A stretch of 64,000 bases of DNA from Oceanirhabdus sp. W0125-5 (GTDB lineage Bacteria; Bacillota; Clostridia; Clostridiales; Clostridiaceae), in the NCBI RefSeq assembly GCF_027938815.1, contig NZ_CP115913.1, positions 678,001 through 742,000 of the forward strand. Reading direction: 5' to 3'. Below, piece by piece: positions 45,135 to 53,852 of the stretch. A program made the position numbers and the translations under genes. The stretch's first letter is position 1. Every line of letters begins with the position of its first letter. A model generated the notes under the pieces. It did no database searches. It worked only from the letters and a program-made list of their open reading frames with translations, and had not been told where the DNA came from.

Positions 45135-45914
45135 ATGAAGAGTAACATTGGAGCTGTAATAATAAAAGTAATTTTGGTTCTTGTTATAGGATTTTTTACA
45201 GTACCAATAATATCACTCATAGTATATTTGCTAAATCAAGGTGGAATTTGCATTGGTGAGAGATTTATAGATGGTCTAAAGGTGAGTTTAAAAAGTACCG
45301 GAATTACTATGCTAATAAATATAATATTAGGAGTTCCTATAGCGTACTATCTATCAAGAAACCAATTCAAGGGCAAGAGGATAATATCTATGATATTAAA
45401 TATTCCAATATTATGTCCTCCTTCTGTTGCTGGGATAATATTGCTTTTAGCCTTTGGGAGAGAAGGGATGATAGGTAAAATTTTAATTGTATTAGGAGTA
45501 AGCATTCCATTCACCTTCTTTGCTGTTATTATGGCGCAATGTTTTGTATCTCTGCCTCTTTTTATTCAAATAGCTAAAGAGGCCTTTGACAAGGTGGATG
45601 TGGAAATAGAGAAATCCACCTTAGTGTTAGGAATTAGCCCTATAAAGGTTTTTATTAAGGTGACTATACCTATGGCGTTATTTGGGTTATTGAAAGGGTT
45701 GCTTATGTCTTGGGGACGAGCTTTTGCAGAGTTTGGTGCAACAATAATCTTTGCAGGAAATCTAATTGGGGAAACACAGACATTACCACTAGCTATATAT
45801 TCCGCTATGGAAGGTGATTTTAATGAAGCTTTGGCAATGGCGCTAATTATGATAGTGATAGCTATTATGGTGCTTATAGTAGTTACTTTATTGGGTAGAA
45901 AGAGTTGGGATTAG
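45135..45914 (+). CDS. modB: Molybdate ABC transporter permease
   Basis: A 259-residue membrane protein with about six helices, including the EAA-type loop KEAFDKVDVEIEKSTLVLGISPIKVFIKVTIPMALFG, PSVAGIILLLAFGREG and AFAEFGATIIFAGN, the hallmarks of ModB/CysT permeases. It is followed by the ATPase (gap of four bases) and the binding protein. Imports molybdate (possibly tungstate) for the cofactor genes upstream in the same operon. Confidence 0.9.
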   Translation: MKSNIGAVIIKVILVLVIGFFTVPIISLIVYLLNQGGICIGERFIDGLKVSLKSTGITMLINIILGVPIAYYLSRNQFKGKRIISMILNIPILCPPSVAGIILLLAFGREGMIGKILIVLGVSIPFTFFAVIMAQCFVSLPLFIQIAKEAFDKVDVEIEKSTLVLGISPIKVFIKVTIPMALFGLLKGLLMSWGRAFAEFGATIIFAGNLIGETQTLPLAIYSAMEGDFNEALAMALIMIVIAIMVLIVVTLLGRKSWD

Positions 45915-45918
45915 AATT

Positions 45919-46554
45919 ATGTTAAATATTGAGTTTGAACAAGCATATGAGAATATTAATTTGAACATAAATTTGAGAATTAAATCTATGAGATGTGCTA
46001 TTGTGGGACCATCAGGTGCTGGAAAGACCAGTGTTTTTGATGTTATATCTGGTTTGAAGACTCCAACTAAAGGGAAAGTTGTTTTTGGAAAGGATGTACT
46101 ATATTCATCAGAGGAGAAGGTGAATATTCCTATTCATAAAAGAAGAATTGGGTATGTAAGGCAGAAGAGTTTTTTGGTTCCTCATTTAACAGTAGAAGAT
46201 AATATAACTATGGGATGCAATATTGATAATAAGGACTATATTGATATTCTTAATAGACTTGATATAAAGGATATACTGAGGAAACAACCAGGAGAATTAT
46301 CTGGAGGGGAATTGAGAAGAGTTGATATAGCAAGGATGCTGAGTATAAGACCTAGATTATTTCTCATAGATGAAGGTTTATCTTCTTTGAATGAAAATCT
46401 AAGAGAATGTGTACTTAAGTGTATTATAGATAAGTGTACAAAGTGGAATGCAAGAATGATGATTATAACGCATAACCAATTATATGTAAAAGGCTATGTG
46501 GATAGTGTGATTAAGATAAATAATGGAAAAATAATTAATGGGGAAATTATTTAA
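45919..46554 (+). CDS. modC: Molybdate ABC transporter ATP-binding protein, short form
   Basis: A 211-residue ATPase: Walker A GPSGAGKTS, Q-loop GYVRQKSFLVPHLTV, signature LSGGELRRVDIARML and Walker B LFLIDEGLSSLN. It stops right after the ATPase core, lacking the C-terminal molybdate-binding TOBE/MOP domain of longer ModC proteins that inhibits transport at high molybdate. So feedback control of uptake is probably absent or located elsewhere. It overlaps the region of the following binding-protein start. Confidence 0.85.
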   Translation: MLNIEFEQAYENINLNINLRIKSMRCAIVGPSGAGKTSVFDVISGLKTPTKGKVVFGKDVLYSSEEKVNIPIHKRRIGYVRQKSFLVPHLTVEDNITMGCNIDNKDYIDILNRLDIKDILRKQPGELSGGELRRVDIARMLSIRPRLFLIDEGLSSLNENLRECVLKCIIDKCTKWNARMMIITHNQLYVKGYVDSVIKINNGKIINGEII

Positions 46555-46567
46555 GAAGGTGAGAGTA

Positions 46568-47347
46568 TTGAGAAATAATAGGAACAAGAAAGCATGTATT
46601 ATTATGATTTTCTTGATTGCAGTAGTTATAATAGCATGTGGAAAGAAAGAATTAAAGGATAAGAAAGTAATAATATATGCTGCAGCATCAATGACAGAAT
46701 CCTTAAGTGATGCTGTTGAAGAAATAACAGAAAAACATCCTGATATTGAGATAAAGGTTAGCTTTAATAGTAGCAGTAAATTAAGATTGCAGATAGAACA
46801 AGGCGCAGATGTGGATATTTATATATCTGCTAGCAAAAGTCAATATGATAAGCTGAAAGAAAAGGTTGACTTTGAAAAGGATAAGAAGTTTTTATCAAAT
46901 GAGATAATAATAGCTGTTAATAATAAAAACAATATTGAGAAATGGAATGAGATACATAGAGATTATAAAGTGTTGAAAGCAGAAGATTATGTTCCAGCCG
47001 GAGAATATGCAAATAAGTTACTTAAAAAACTTAATGGTATTGAAAATGGGTTTAGCGAAAAGGTTTTGAGCAATGTTGTTTCTGAGGAGATAAATGTTAA
47101 GCAAGTTGTTAATAAGTTATATCTTGGAGAAGGGGATGTTGGATTTATATATAACACAGATCTCACAGAAAAAGTAAAGGATAGATTATATAAATTAGAT
47201 GTTCCAGAAGAGATGAAAGTGAAGAGTAATTACTATATATGTCTTTTAAAAAATGAAGAGGATAATATAGAAGTTTTTAATGAGTTACTAAGTTATGATA
47301 TTAAGAAGATTTTTCGTAAATATGGGTTTTCAATAGTAAAAAATTAG
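46568..47347 (+). CDS. modA: Molybdate-binding lipoprotein
   Basis: A protein of about 259 residues with a signal peptide and lipobox VIIAC, then the ModA fold: VIIYAAASMTESLSDAVEEI, FNSSSKLRLQIEQGADVDIYISAS and GDVGFIYNTD. It binds molybdate or tungstate outside the cell for the ModBC transporter encoded just upstream. I prefer the TTG at 46568, which follows an AAGGTGAG site; an in-frame ATG at 46538 lies inside the modC gene and gives a longer, more basic leader. Confidence 0.87.
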   Translation: MRNNRNKKACIIMIFLIAVVIIACGKKELKDKKVIIYAAASMTESLSDAVEEITEKHPDIEIKVSFNSSSKLRLQIEQGADVDIYISASKSQYDKLKEKVDFEKDKKFLSNEIIIAVNNKNNIEKWNEIHRDYKVLKAEDYVPAGEYANKLLKKLNGIENGFSEKVLSNVVSEEINVKQVVNKLYLGEGDVGFIYNTDLTEKVKDRLYKLDVPEEMKVKSNYYICLLKNEEDNIEVFNELLSYDIKKIFRKYGFSIVKN

Positions 47348-47414
47348 CAGGAATAGTGGAGATATTAAAATATTAATCATATATTATTAATGGAAATAAT
47401 ATCTGGAGGCTATT

Positions 47415-48497
47415 ATGCAGAATAAGACAAGTAAATCCTTATTCGGAGTAGATTTAAATCAATACAGAGCAAATGCAGATTTTAAAATACTGGCAACTAA
47501 ATGTGACTTCATTTTCCTGAGATCATCAGGCTCAGGAACTGGTAAGTTCAAAGTGGACACAAAATTCCTTGAATTAGCAAAAAAGTGTAGGGATTTTGGA
47601 ATTCCCTCAAGTGCGTATCACTTTGCTGTTCCATCAGCAGACCTTTCTACAGCAGATTCACAATGTGATGATTTCATAAACATATTGCAAGAGGGGTATG
47701 GTAAAGGAAATTATGGAGAATTATTCCCTGTAGTGGATGTAGAAGTACCGTTAGATAAATCAATATCTACTGATAATCTTCTAGATTGGATAGATAGATT
47801 TAGAAGAAGATTCGAGAGCAAAACAAGAAGAAGATTAATGTTATACACAGGTGCATTCTTTATAGAGATGTACAATAATTTCAAGCATTCTAAAAAGGGA
47901 TATATTTTATCAGATATGCCTCTTTGGATTGCCATGTATACGGATATTCCAACAAATCCACCATTCCCTAATGACGCAGGCGGATGGACTAGATGGAGAG
48001 TATGGCAATTCTCAGAAAAGGGAAAAGTTGCTGGTATAGATCTTCCAGTAGATGTTAACTGGGGTCCTGACCATATAGATCTTTTAAGAATGCCTAAACC
48101 AGTATCAAATGTGAAAGCGACTATCCATGGTGGTATGGCTAAGGTCACTTGGAATAAGAGCACAGATATCGATCTTAACGGATATAATCTATTTGTGAAT
48201 AAGGAATATATAACTACTCTAGATAAGAATGCTGTAGCTTATAATATAGACTTGAGAAAAGTTCCTCGTCTAAAAGCGGGAATGGAAGTGGTAGTAGGGA
48301 TTGAGTCATTTGATTTAGATGGTGAGTTTTCTAAGAGAGTAGAGGTTAAAGCAGGGACAAGAGATAATGAAATGGAACCAGAAGAAAGAATCCAATTAGA
48401 AGATCAAATGGAATTCCAAGAGTTTAGGTATGATAGCAAAGAAGATGAAGAAGAAGAAACATTCTTTATTAGGTATCCTAAAGGATGGAGATTATAA
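47415..48497 (+). CDS. Glycoside hydrolase family 25 lysozyme-like protein with fibronectin-like domain
   Basis: A 360-residue protein. Residues 8-220 form a GH25 (1,4-beta-N-acetylmuramidase) barrel: FGVDLNQYRANADF, PSSAYHFAVPS, LFPVVDVEVP and RRRLMLYTGAFF; the catalytic Asp and Glu are present (VDVEV). A fibronectin-III-like domain (about 230-320) follows, then an acidic tail. There is no signal peptide, so export or release by lysis is required for it to reach the wall. Possible roles are spore or mother-cell lysis, or phage-derived lysis; no phage genes adjoin. Confidence 0.85.
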   Translation: MQNKTSKSLFGVDLNQYRANADFKILATKCDFIFLRSSGSGTGKFKVDTKFLELAKKCRDFGIPSSAYHFAVPSADLSTADSQCDDFINILQEGYGKGNYGELFPVVDVEVPLDKSISTDNLLDWIDRFRRRFESKTRRRLMLYTGAFFIEMYNNFKHSKKGYILSDMPLWIAMYTDIPTNPPFPNDAGGWTRWRVWQFSEKGKVAGIDLPVDVNWGPDHIDLLRMPKPVSNVKATIHGGMAKVTWNKSTDIDLNGYNLFVNKEYITTLDKNAVAYNIDLRKVPRLKAGMEVVVGIESFDLDGEFSKRVEVKAGTRDNEMEPEERIQLEDQMEFQEFRYDSKEDEEEETFFIRYPKGWRL

Positions 48498-48519
48498 TTT
48501 AGGTATGTAAATATAAGAT

Positions 48520-48560
48520 AATCCCTCACATAACTAAAAGTTGTGTGGGGGATTTGTTTT
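48520..48560 (+). terminator. Intrinsic terminator of the GH25 gene
   Basis: A 15-bp imperfect stem (48520-48534 with 48540-48554, G-U pairs) is followed by TTGTTTTT. Confidence 0.8.
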
Positions 48561-48662
48561 TGAGTGTAGTAGGTAATTAAAAAAATTAAACCTATATTTT
48601 ACAATAATATGAGTATAATGTAGAATGTAAGTAGTAATTTAACATAAATGAGAGTGAGAAAA

Positions 48663-49580
48663 ATGAAAAATAATTCAACTATAGATGAAATACTAAAAAA
48701 AACAGCTAGCCAGCTTAATATTATCCAATATGGTGTTATAAAATGTGAAGTATTTGAAGAAATAAGAGAAATACTCCGAATAAGAAATGCAAAAGGGGAG
48801 TTAACTGGATTTGAGGAGGAAGATCTTGAAAAGCGAATAAATCCTAGGCTAACTATGGAGGATTGCAAGTCAATTATTGTAGGGGTGTTTCCCTATTATA
48901 AGAAGAGTAGTGAAGAAAGCAATTTAGCTAAGTACACACAAGGAGTAGACTATCATTTTGTAATAAATGATATGATGAATCTTTTGGGGGATAAAATAGG
49001 AGAAGAAGTTGAGAACTTTAAATATATGAGTTTTACAGATTCAGGTCCTTTGGTTGATAGATACGTTGCATATAAAGCTGGGTTAGGCTTTTGGGGAGTT
49101 AACGGACATATTATTAATGAGAAATACGGTTCATATATTCTAATTGGATATATGCTAACTAATAAAGAATTTAAAGAGTATAATACTCCTCTTGAGAACG
49201 GTAGTTGTATGAGGTGTATGAGATGTGTAAAAGTTTGTCCTGGTGGAGCTATAAAAGGTGATTATGATATAAATCCATTAAAATGTAAATCCTATATAAC
49301 TCAAAAGAAGGAAGAACTCACATGTGAAGAAGAAAATATACTCAGGAAGAGCCACGTTATATTTGGTTGTGATATATGCCAAGATGTATGTCCGCACAAT
49401 AAAAATATTGAAGAAACCCATATTGCAGAATTTAGTGAGGATTTAATAAGAAAAATTACAGAAGATGAAATAAATGAGCTATCAAATAAGAAATTTAGGA
49501 AGATATACGGAAGAAGAGCTTTTGGGTGGAGAGGAAGAAAAATCTTAGAGAGAAATATGAAAATAATTAAAGGGGAATAG
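48663..49580 (+). CDS. queG: Epoxyqueuosine reductase QueG-like
   Basis: A 305-residue iron-sulfur enzyme of the last step of queuosine synthesis in tRNA, where epoxyqueuosine is reduced with cobalamin. Two ferredoxin-type [4Fe-4S] motifs are visible, CMRCMRCVKVCP (about 199-210) and CDICQDVCP (about 247-255), plus the QueG-specific SFTDSGPLVDRYVAYKAGLGFWG. It lacks C-terminal HEAT repeats, as in short bacterial QueG relatives. ATG at 48663 is preferred over 48648. It leads an operon with GH20 and DUF4438 genes, an unusual context. Confidence 0.85.
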   Translation: MKNNSTIDEILKKTASQLNIIQYGVIKCEVFEEIREILRIRNAKGELTGFEEEDLEKRINPRLTMEDCKSIIVGVFPYYKKSSEESNLAKYTQGVDYHFVINDMMNLLGDKIGEEVENFKYMSFTDSGPLVDRYVAYKAGLGFWGVNGHIINEKYGSYILIGYMLTNKEFKEYNTPLENGSCMRCMRCVKVCPGGAIKGDYDINPLKCKSYITQKKEELTCEEENILRKSHVIFGCDICQDVCPHNKNIEETHIAEFSEDLIRKITEDEINELSNKKFRKIYGRRAFGWRGRKILERNMKIIKGE

Positions 49581-49592
49581 AGGGGGCAGTGT

Positions 49593-51488
49593 ATGAATAT
49601 TTTACCTAAACCAAGGGTTATGGAAAAGTTAAATGGTGAATTCTTATTTAAGAGTCACATGAGTATTGAACTTGATACTAGTTGTGGAGAGAGAGAGCTG
49701 TATTCAGCAAAAATTCTTAAGTGTGGATTTGAAGAATTAGAAGTAGATTGTTCAATAATAAAATCACTACCTAATAGGGCCGTTGGAGATATAAGAATTA
49801 AAATAGAAAAAGAGATGCAACAAACTCAAAATCTAGAGAATGAAGAAGAGGCATATATTATTGAGATAAAAGAAGAATATATTTCTTTGATAGCAACAAA
49901 TTCTAAAGGGATATTCTATGGTGTTCAAACATTAAAGCAGATTATTCAAAGTGGAGCTAGAAGAATATCATGTGCTAAGATTATTGACTACCCAGAATTC
50001 AAAGTTAGAGGATTTTATCATGATATAACACGTGGGAAAGTTCCTACACTTGAAACTTTAAAGGGCATTGTGGATGATCTTGCAAAATATAAGATAAATC
50101 AGTTTCAATTATATGTTGAGCATGTATTTCCTTTTAGAGGACATGAAGAAGTGTGGGCACATAAAGATCCTATAACCCCTGAGGAAATATTAGAGCTTGA
50201 TAAATATTGTATGGATAATCATATAGAGCTTGTTCCGTCTATAGCTACATTTGGTCACCTTTATCATTTATTAAGTTCAGAGCATTTTGGGCACTTATGT
50301 GAATTAGAAGGAAGTAAGGGAAAGGGATTTTCTTGGGTAGATAGAATGAGGCATCATACCATAGATATTAGCAACAGTGATAGTATAAAGGTTATAGAAG
50401 GTATGATAGAAGATTATTTACCTTTATTCACAAGTAATAAGTTCAATATATGTTGTGATGAGACCTTTGATTTAGGAAAAGGAAGAAGTAAAGGGTATGT
50501 AGAAGAAATTGGTAAAGGAAGAGCGTATTTAGATTTTCTAAATAAACTTATACATATAGTTAAGAGAAATGGTAAGACACCAATGTTCTGGGGCGATATT
50601 ATTCTAAATTATCCTGAGTTATTAAATGAGATAAGTGAAGATGTTATATGTTTAAATTGGAATTATAGTCCTGAGGCAACAAATAGTTCAACTAAGACTC
50701 TAAGTGAAAGTAAACGAAAATTTTATACATGTCCAGCAGTATGGGGATGGGATAGATTCATGAATGATATTAAAGGTTCTTTTAGTAATATCAAGAAGAT
50801 GGTATCATATGGTAAGGAGTTTGGTGCAGAAGGGGTATTATGTACTGATTGGGGAGATTACGGACATGTTAATTCTTATGCATCATCTAAGCCTGGAATG
50901 ATATTAAGTGCTGCTTTAAGTTGGAATAGTGATCTAAACATAGAAACACTAGAATCACAAATTTCAGAGGTGGAATTTGGAGATAGAGATATTGTGTCTT
51001 TAATGAAAGAACTAGGTGAGCAACAGTATGTATCTTTTATGGAGATTGTATGGTGGATGGAGAATAAGAAGAAAAAGACAACTTTGTTAATGGAACGTCC
51101 AGAACTAATTGAAAAATATATGCTCAACAAATCAGAGGAGGAGTTGAAGCAGAGTTATAGTGCAGCAGTTAAAATTGAAGAAGTTTTCAAGGATAAAATG
51201 TATGAACATTCTAAATGTAGAGAAGATATAAAGAGTTTTATATTAAGCGCTAGAGTAGTGGGATTATTGAATTCATTATATTTATATATTAAAGAGTGGG
51301 ATTTTAACGAGAAGGTAGATGGATTTATACATGATAATGAAGAACTTGCAACTTTGTTTGAAAAGTGGTTGAATGAGTATAAGGAAATTTGGAGAAAAGA
51401 TAATAAAGAAAGTGAATTGTATAGAATTGAAGAGTTTTTTATTGAAGTTTGTATATATTTAAGAAGAGGAGATGGAAAAGTATGTTAA
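49593..51488 (+). CDS. Glycoside hydrolase family 20 beta-N-acetylhexosaminidase
   Basis: A 631-residue protein with an N-terminal zincin-like domain (about 1-130) and a TIM barrel (about 135-470). The family's catalytic Asp-Glu pair is in NICCDETFDLGKG; substrate-contacting stretches include RGFYHDITRGKVP, WGDIILNYP and TDWGDYGHVNSYA. The C-terminal 150 residues form a helical domain. No signal peptide, so it acts on imported or recycled GlcNAc oligosaccharides or murein fragments. It overlaps DUF4438 by seven bases. Confidence 0.88.
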   Translation: MNILPKPRVMEKLNGEFLFKSHMSIELDTSCGERELYSAKILKCGFEELEVDCSIIKSLPNRAVGDIRIKIEKEMQQTQNLENEEEAYIIEIKEEYISLIATNSKGIFYGVQTLKQIIQSGARRISCAKIIDYPEFKVRGFYHDITRGKVPTLETLKGIVDDLAKYKINQFQLYVEHVFPFRGHEEVWAHKDPITPEEILELDKYCMDNHIELVPSIATFGHLYHLLSSEHFGHLCELEGSKGKGFSWVDRMRHHTIDISNSDSIKVIEGMIEDYLPLFTSNKFNICCDETFDLGKGRSKGYVEEIGKGRAYLDFLNKLIHIVKRNGKTPMFWGDIILNYPELLNEISEDVICLNWNYSPEATNSSTKTLSESKRKFYTCPAVWGWDRFMNDIKGSFSNIKKMVSYGKEFGAEGVLCTDWGDYGHVNSYASSKPGMILSAALSWNSDLNIETLESQISEVEFGDRDIVSLMKELGEQQYVSFMEIVWWMENKKKKTTLLMERPELIEKYMLNKSEEELKQSYSAAVKIEEVFKDKMYEHSKCREDIKSFILSARVVGLLNSLYLYIKEWDFNEKVDGFIHDNEELATLFEKWLNEYKEIWRKDNKESELYRIEEFFIEVCIYLRRGDGKVC

Positions 51489-52333
51489 AGAGCAACAGAG
51501 AAAGAATTGTAAAGTGGTCTGTACAAGGAAAGATTCATCATCCATTAGGAGGCAATTACAGAATTACTCATGAGGGAGAACCAAGAATTCTGCCTGCAAC
51601 TGGAGGTATAACTTATAATGTAAAGTTAGGTGACCCTGCATTTGGATGGGTAGGAGATCATGTTGAACCTGGAGTTTCTATAAGAAATGAAGATAAGGCT
51701 CAAAATGCAGCATTAACTACATTTGCCTGTGTTGGAAATGAGGCTAAAGTTGTATCAGGAGATGCAAAAGGGGCTATAGGATATGTTATTGGAGTTCATG
51801 GTGGTATAGATCACACAATTATTCATTTTGAACAAGAAGATCTTGAGAACATGGCGATTGATGATAAAATTTTAGTAAGAGCATATGGACAAGGATTAGC
51901 TTTAGACGATTACCCAGATGTTAAAATTCAGAGCATAGATCCTGAGTTATTCTTTAAATTAGGCATAAAAGAAGAAGATGGAAAATTGGTTGTGCCTGTT
52001 GTTGCGGAAGTTCCACCTTATTTGCTTGGATCAGGAATTGGATCAGGCAATGCATATACTGGTGACTATGATATAATGACAGCTGATGAAGAAGAAATCA
52101 AAAGACTTGGTTTAGATAAACTTAAGTTTGGAGATCTAGTACTTTTACAGGATGCTGATAATACTTTTGGAAGAGGTCATTACAAAGGTGCAGTTAGCAT
52201 AGGTGTTGTTATTCATAGTGATTGTGTTAAAGCGGGTCATGGACCAGGGATAACAACTATAATGAGTTGTAAGAAGCCAATGATTAAAGGGGAAATCGAT
52301 TCAACTTCAAATATAGCAAAATATTTATTATAG
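51482..52333 (+). CDS. DUF4438 protein
   Basis: A protein of about 283 residues matching DUF4438 by its opening WSVQGKIHHPLGGNYRITHEGEPRILP, GVHGGIDHTIIHF and the late GPGITTIMSCKKP blocks. The family is found in clostridia and other anaerobes with unknown function; conserved His and Asp residues suggest a metal-dependent enzyme. The ATG at 51482 follows GAGGAG and overlaps the GH20 stop, implying coupling; a link to amino-sugar use or to queuosine is only contextual. Confidence 0.8.
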   Translation: MLKSNRERIVKWSVQGKIHHPLGGNYRITHEGEPRILPATGGITYNVKLGDPAFGWVGDHVEPGVSIRNEDKAQNAALTTFACVGNEAKVVSGDAKGAIGYVIGVHGGIDHTIIHFEQEDLENMAIDDKILVRAYGQGLALDDYPDVKIQSIDPELFFKLGIKEEDGKLVVPVVAEVPPYLLGSGIGSGNAYTGDYDIMTADEEEIKRLGLDKLKFGDLVLLQDADNTFGRGHYKGAVSIGVVIHSDCVKAGHGPGITTIMSCKKPMIKGEIDSTSNIAKYLL

Positions 52334-52343
52334 ATTCAAAAAT

Positions 52344-52374
52344 AGCCTTGAAGAAAATTCTTCAAGGCTTTAAT
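52344..52374. terminator. Bidirectional terminator after the DUF4438 operon
   Basis: AGCCTTGAAGA and TCTTCAAGGCT form an 11-bp perfect stem with a four-base loop; A-rich and T-rich flanks suit both strands. It sits between the convergent DUF4438 and CPBP genes. Confidence 0.85.
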
Positions 52375-52397
52375 ATTGTAGAATTATTTAAGTCAAG

Positions 52398-53375
52398 TTA
52401 TTGAAAATACATTAGTGTAGATAAACCTAAGAATATTATTACTAACAATACAAATGAAATATTTATAATACCAACTTTTTTATCACTAGTGTATTCTCTA
52501 GCAAGATTATCAGATGTGTAATGTGGTTTGTAATTTATGGAATCCTCATCCATATTTATTATATCATCATTTAATTGTGTATCTTCATTTACATTATAAT
52601 TTTCTTCTAGCTTATCCATATTATTTTTCTTTATAGCGCTTAGGAAATAATAAGTTAAATATACAGATCCCATTAATACAACTACAGAAACTACAATATT
52701 GATTGATGAAGAGGAAAATTGCTCTGCTTGCTTAAGGGTCTCTTGATCAGCTTTAAGAAAAAAGGATAGTGCTACGGATAATCCGTTATTCACAAGATGC
52801 ATAATAATACTGGCAAATATAGATTTTGTATACCATACAACCGTTGCAAAAATAATTCCTAAAAAAGCAGTATAGAAAAATTGATGGAAATTCATATGAA
52901 GCATACCAAAAAGTACACCGTTAAGTATTATTGCTTTTTTAAATCCGAATTTTCTATATCCATCTAATACAACCCCTCTCATGATTACTTCTTCACAAAT
53001 AGCAGGAGTTATTGCTATAACAAAAAATAGATAGGGAAAAGAAAATTGTGTAACAATATCATTCATAAAATCAGTTATGGGACTGCCAAATATTTTAGAT
53101 GCTATGTTAGATATTACCCCTGTTATTGGTAGTATAACTAATGTTAGTGCTATTAATCTAAATACATCAGATAACTTTAAGGGGTTTAGTTTTAGAGTCT
53201 TTTTTATATCCATCTTGTTTGCTAACATGAATAAAATACAGGGTATTAATATAAATAAATATTGGTTTAAGGCTAATGTTAATTTAGTTGGCATGTTTCT
53301 TAGGAATAGTGTTCCTAAAACAGGTAAAAAAACACATGTAATAATCAATAAATTGGATTTTTGTACTTTGCTCAT
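52398..53375 (-). CDS. CPBP-family intramembrane glutamic endopeptidase
   Basis: A 325-residue membrane protein with about eight helices. The CPBP (CAAX protease / bacteriocin-processing) motifs are present: CEEVIMRGVVLDGYRKFG (EExxxR), GMLHMNFHQF (FxxxH type) and IMHLVNNGLSVAL. About 60 residues near the C-terminus form an acidic cytoplasmic loop before a final helix. Relatives cleave membrane proteins or give self-immunity against bacteriocins; no substrate gene is adjacent. Single leftward gene. Confidence 0.9.
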   Translation of the reverse strand: MSKVQKSNLLIITCVFLPVLGTLFLRNMPTKLTLALNQYLFILIPCILFMLANKMDIKKTLKLNPLKLSDVFRLIALTLVILPITGVISNIASKIFGSPITDFMNDIVTQFSFPYLFFVIAITPAICEEVIMRGVVLDGYRKFGFKKAIILNGVLFGMLHMNFHQFFYTAFLGIIFATVVWYTKSIFASIIMHLVNNGLSVALSFFLKADQETLKQAEQFSSSSINIVVSVVVLMGSVYLTYYFLSAIKKNNMDKLEENYNVNEDTQLNDDIINMDEDSINYKPHYTSDNLAREYTSDKKVGIINISFVLLVIIFLGLSTLMYFQ

Positions 53376-53700
53376 TTCGTAATCTCCTTAAATTAAAGTC
53401 ATATTCATTATATATTAAATATATCTTTACTTCCATAAGTATATACAATATTTACAATACATTAAATAAATTGGACGTTTGTGGTTACAATAGAATCATG
53501 TTAATATTTCAACATAAAATACACAAATATATTGTGATGAAATTAATTTCATAAATATAAAAAATATCAGTAAATCGTAGTAAATTCAAATAAAATAAGT
53601 TAAAATATTCTTAGAACAATGAAAAATTTTCGGTAGTGTCAAAAGTATATGAAAATTGATATGGAATATAAGGATTTAAAAACAAGAAGATTATTTAATT

Positions 53701-53790
53701 GAGAATTGAGAATTGAGAATTGAGAATGTCGGATATTTCTCTCCGAGAAATTAAAATGATTGCTATTTTTTATCCCGAAAGGGATGTGTG
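53701..53790. repeat. Heptamer tandem and partial structured repeat inside the IS
   Basis: Four tandem 7-base units (GAGAATT, last GAGAATG; 53701-53728) are followed by the same TTTCTCTCCGAGAAAT hairpin found in repeat copy 2 and by a second short hairpin (ATCCC/GGGAT). The remaining hairpins of the full element are absent. It lies between the transposase stop and the left IS end. Confidence 0.8.
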
Positions 53791-53852
53791 ATTCTAAAAA
53801 AGGGTATGGCAAATAAACCTATAATATAGGTCGATTTTAAAATAATGCGATA

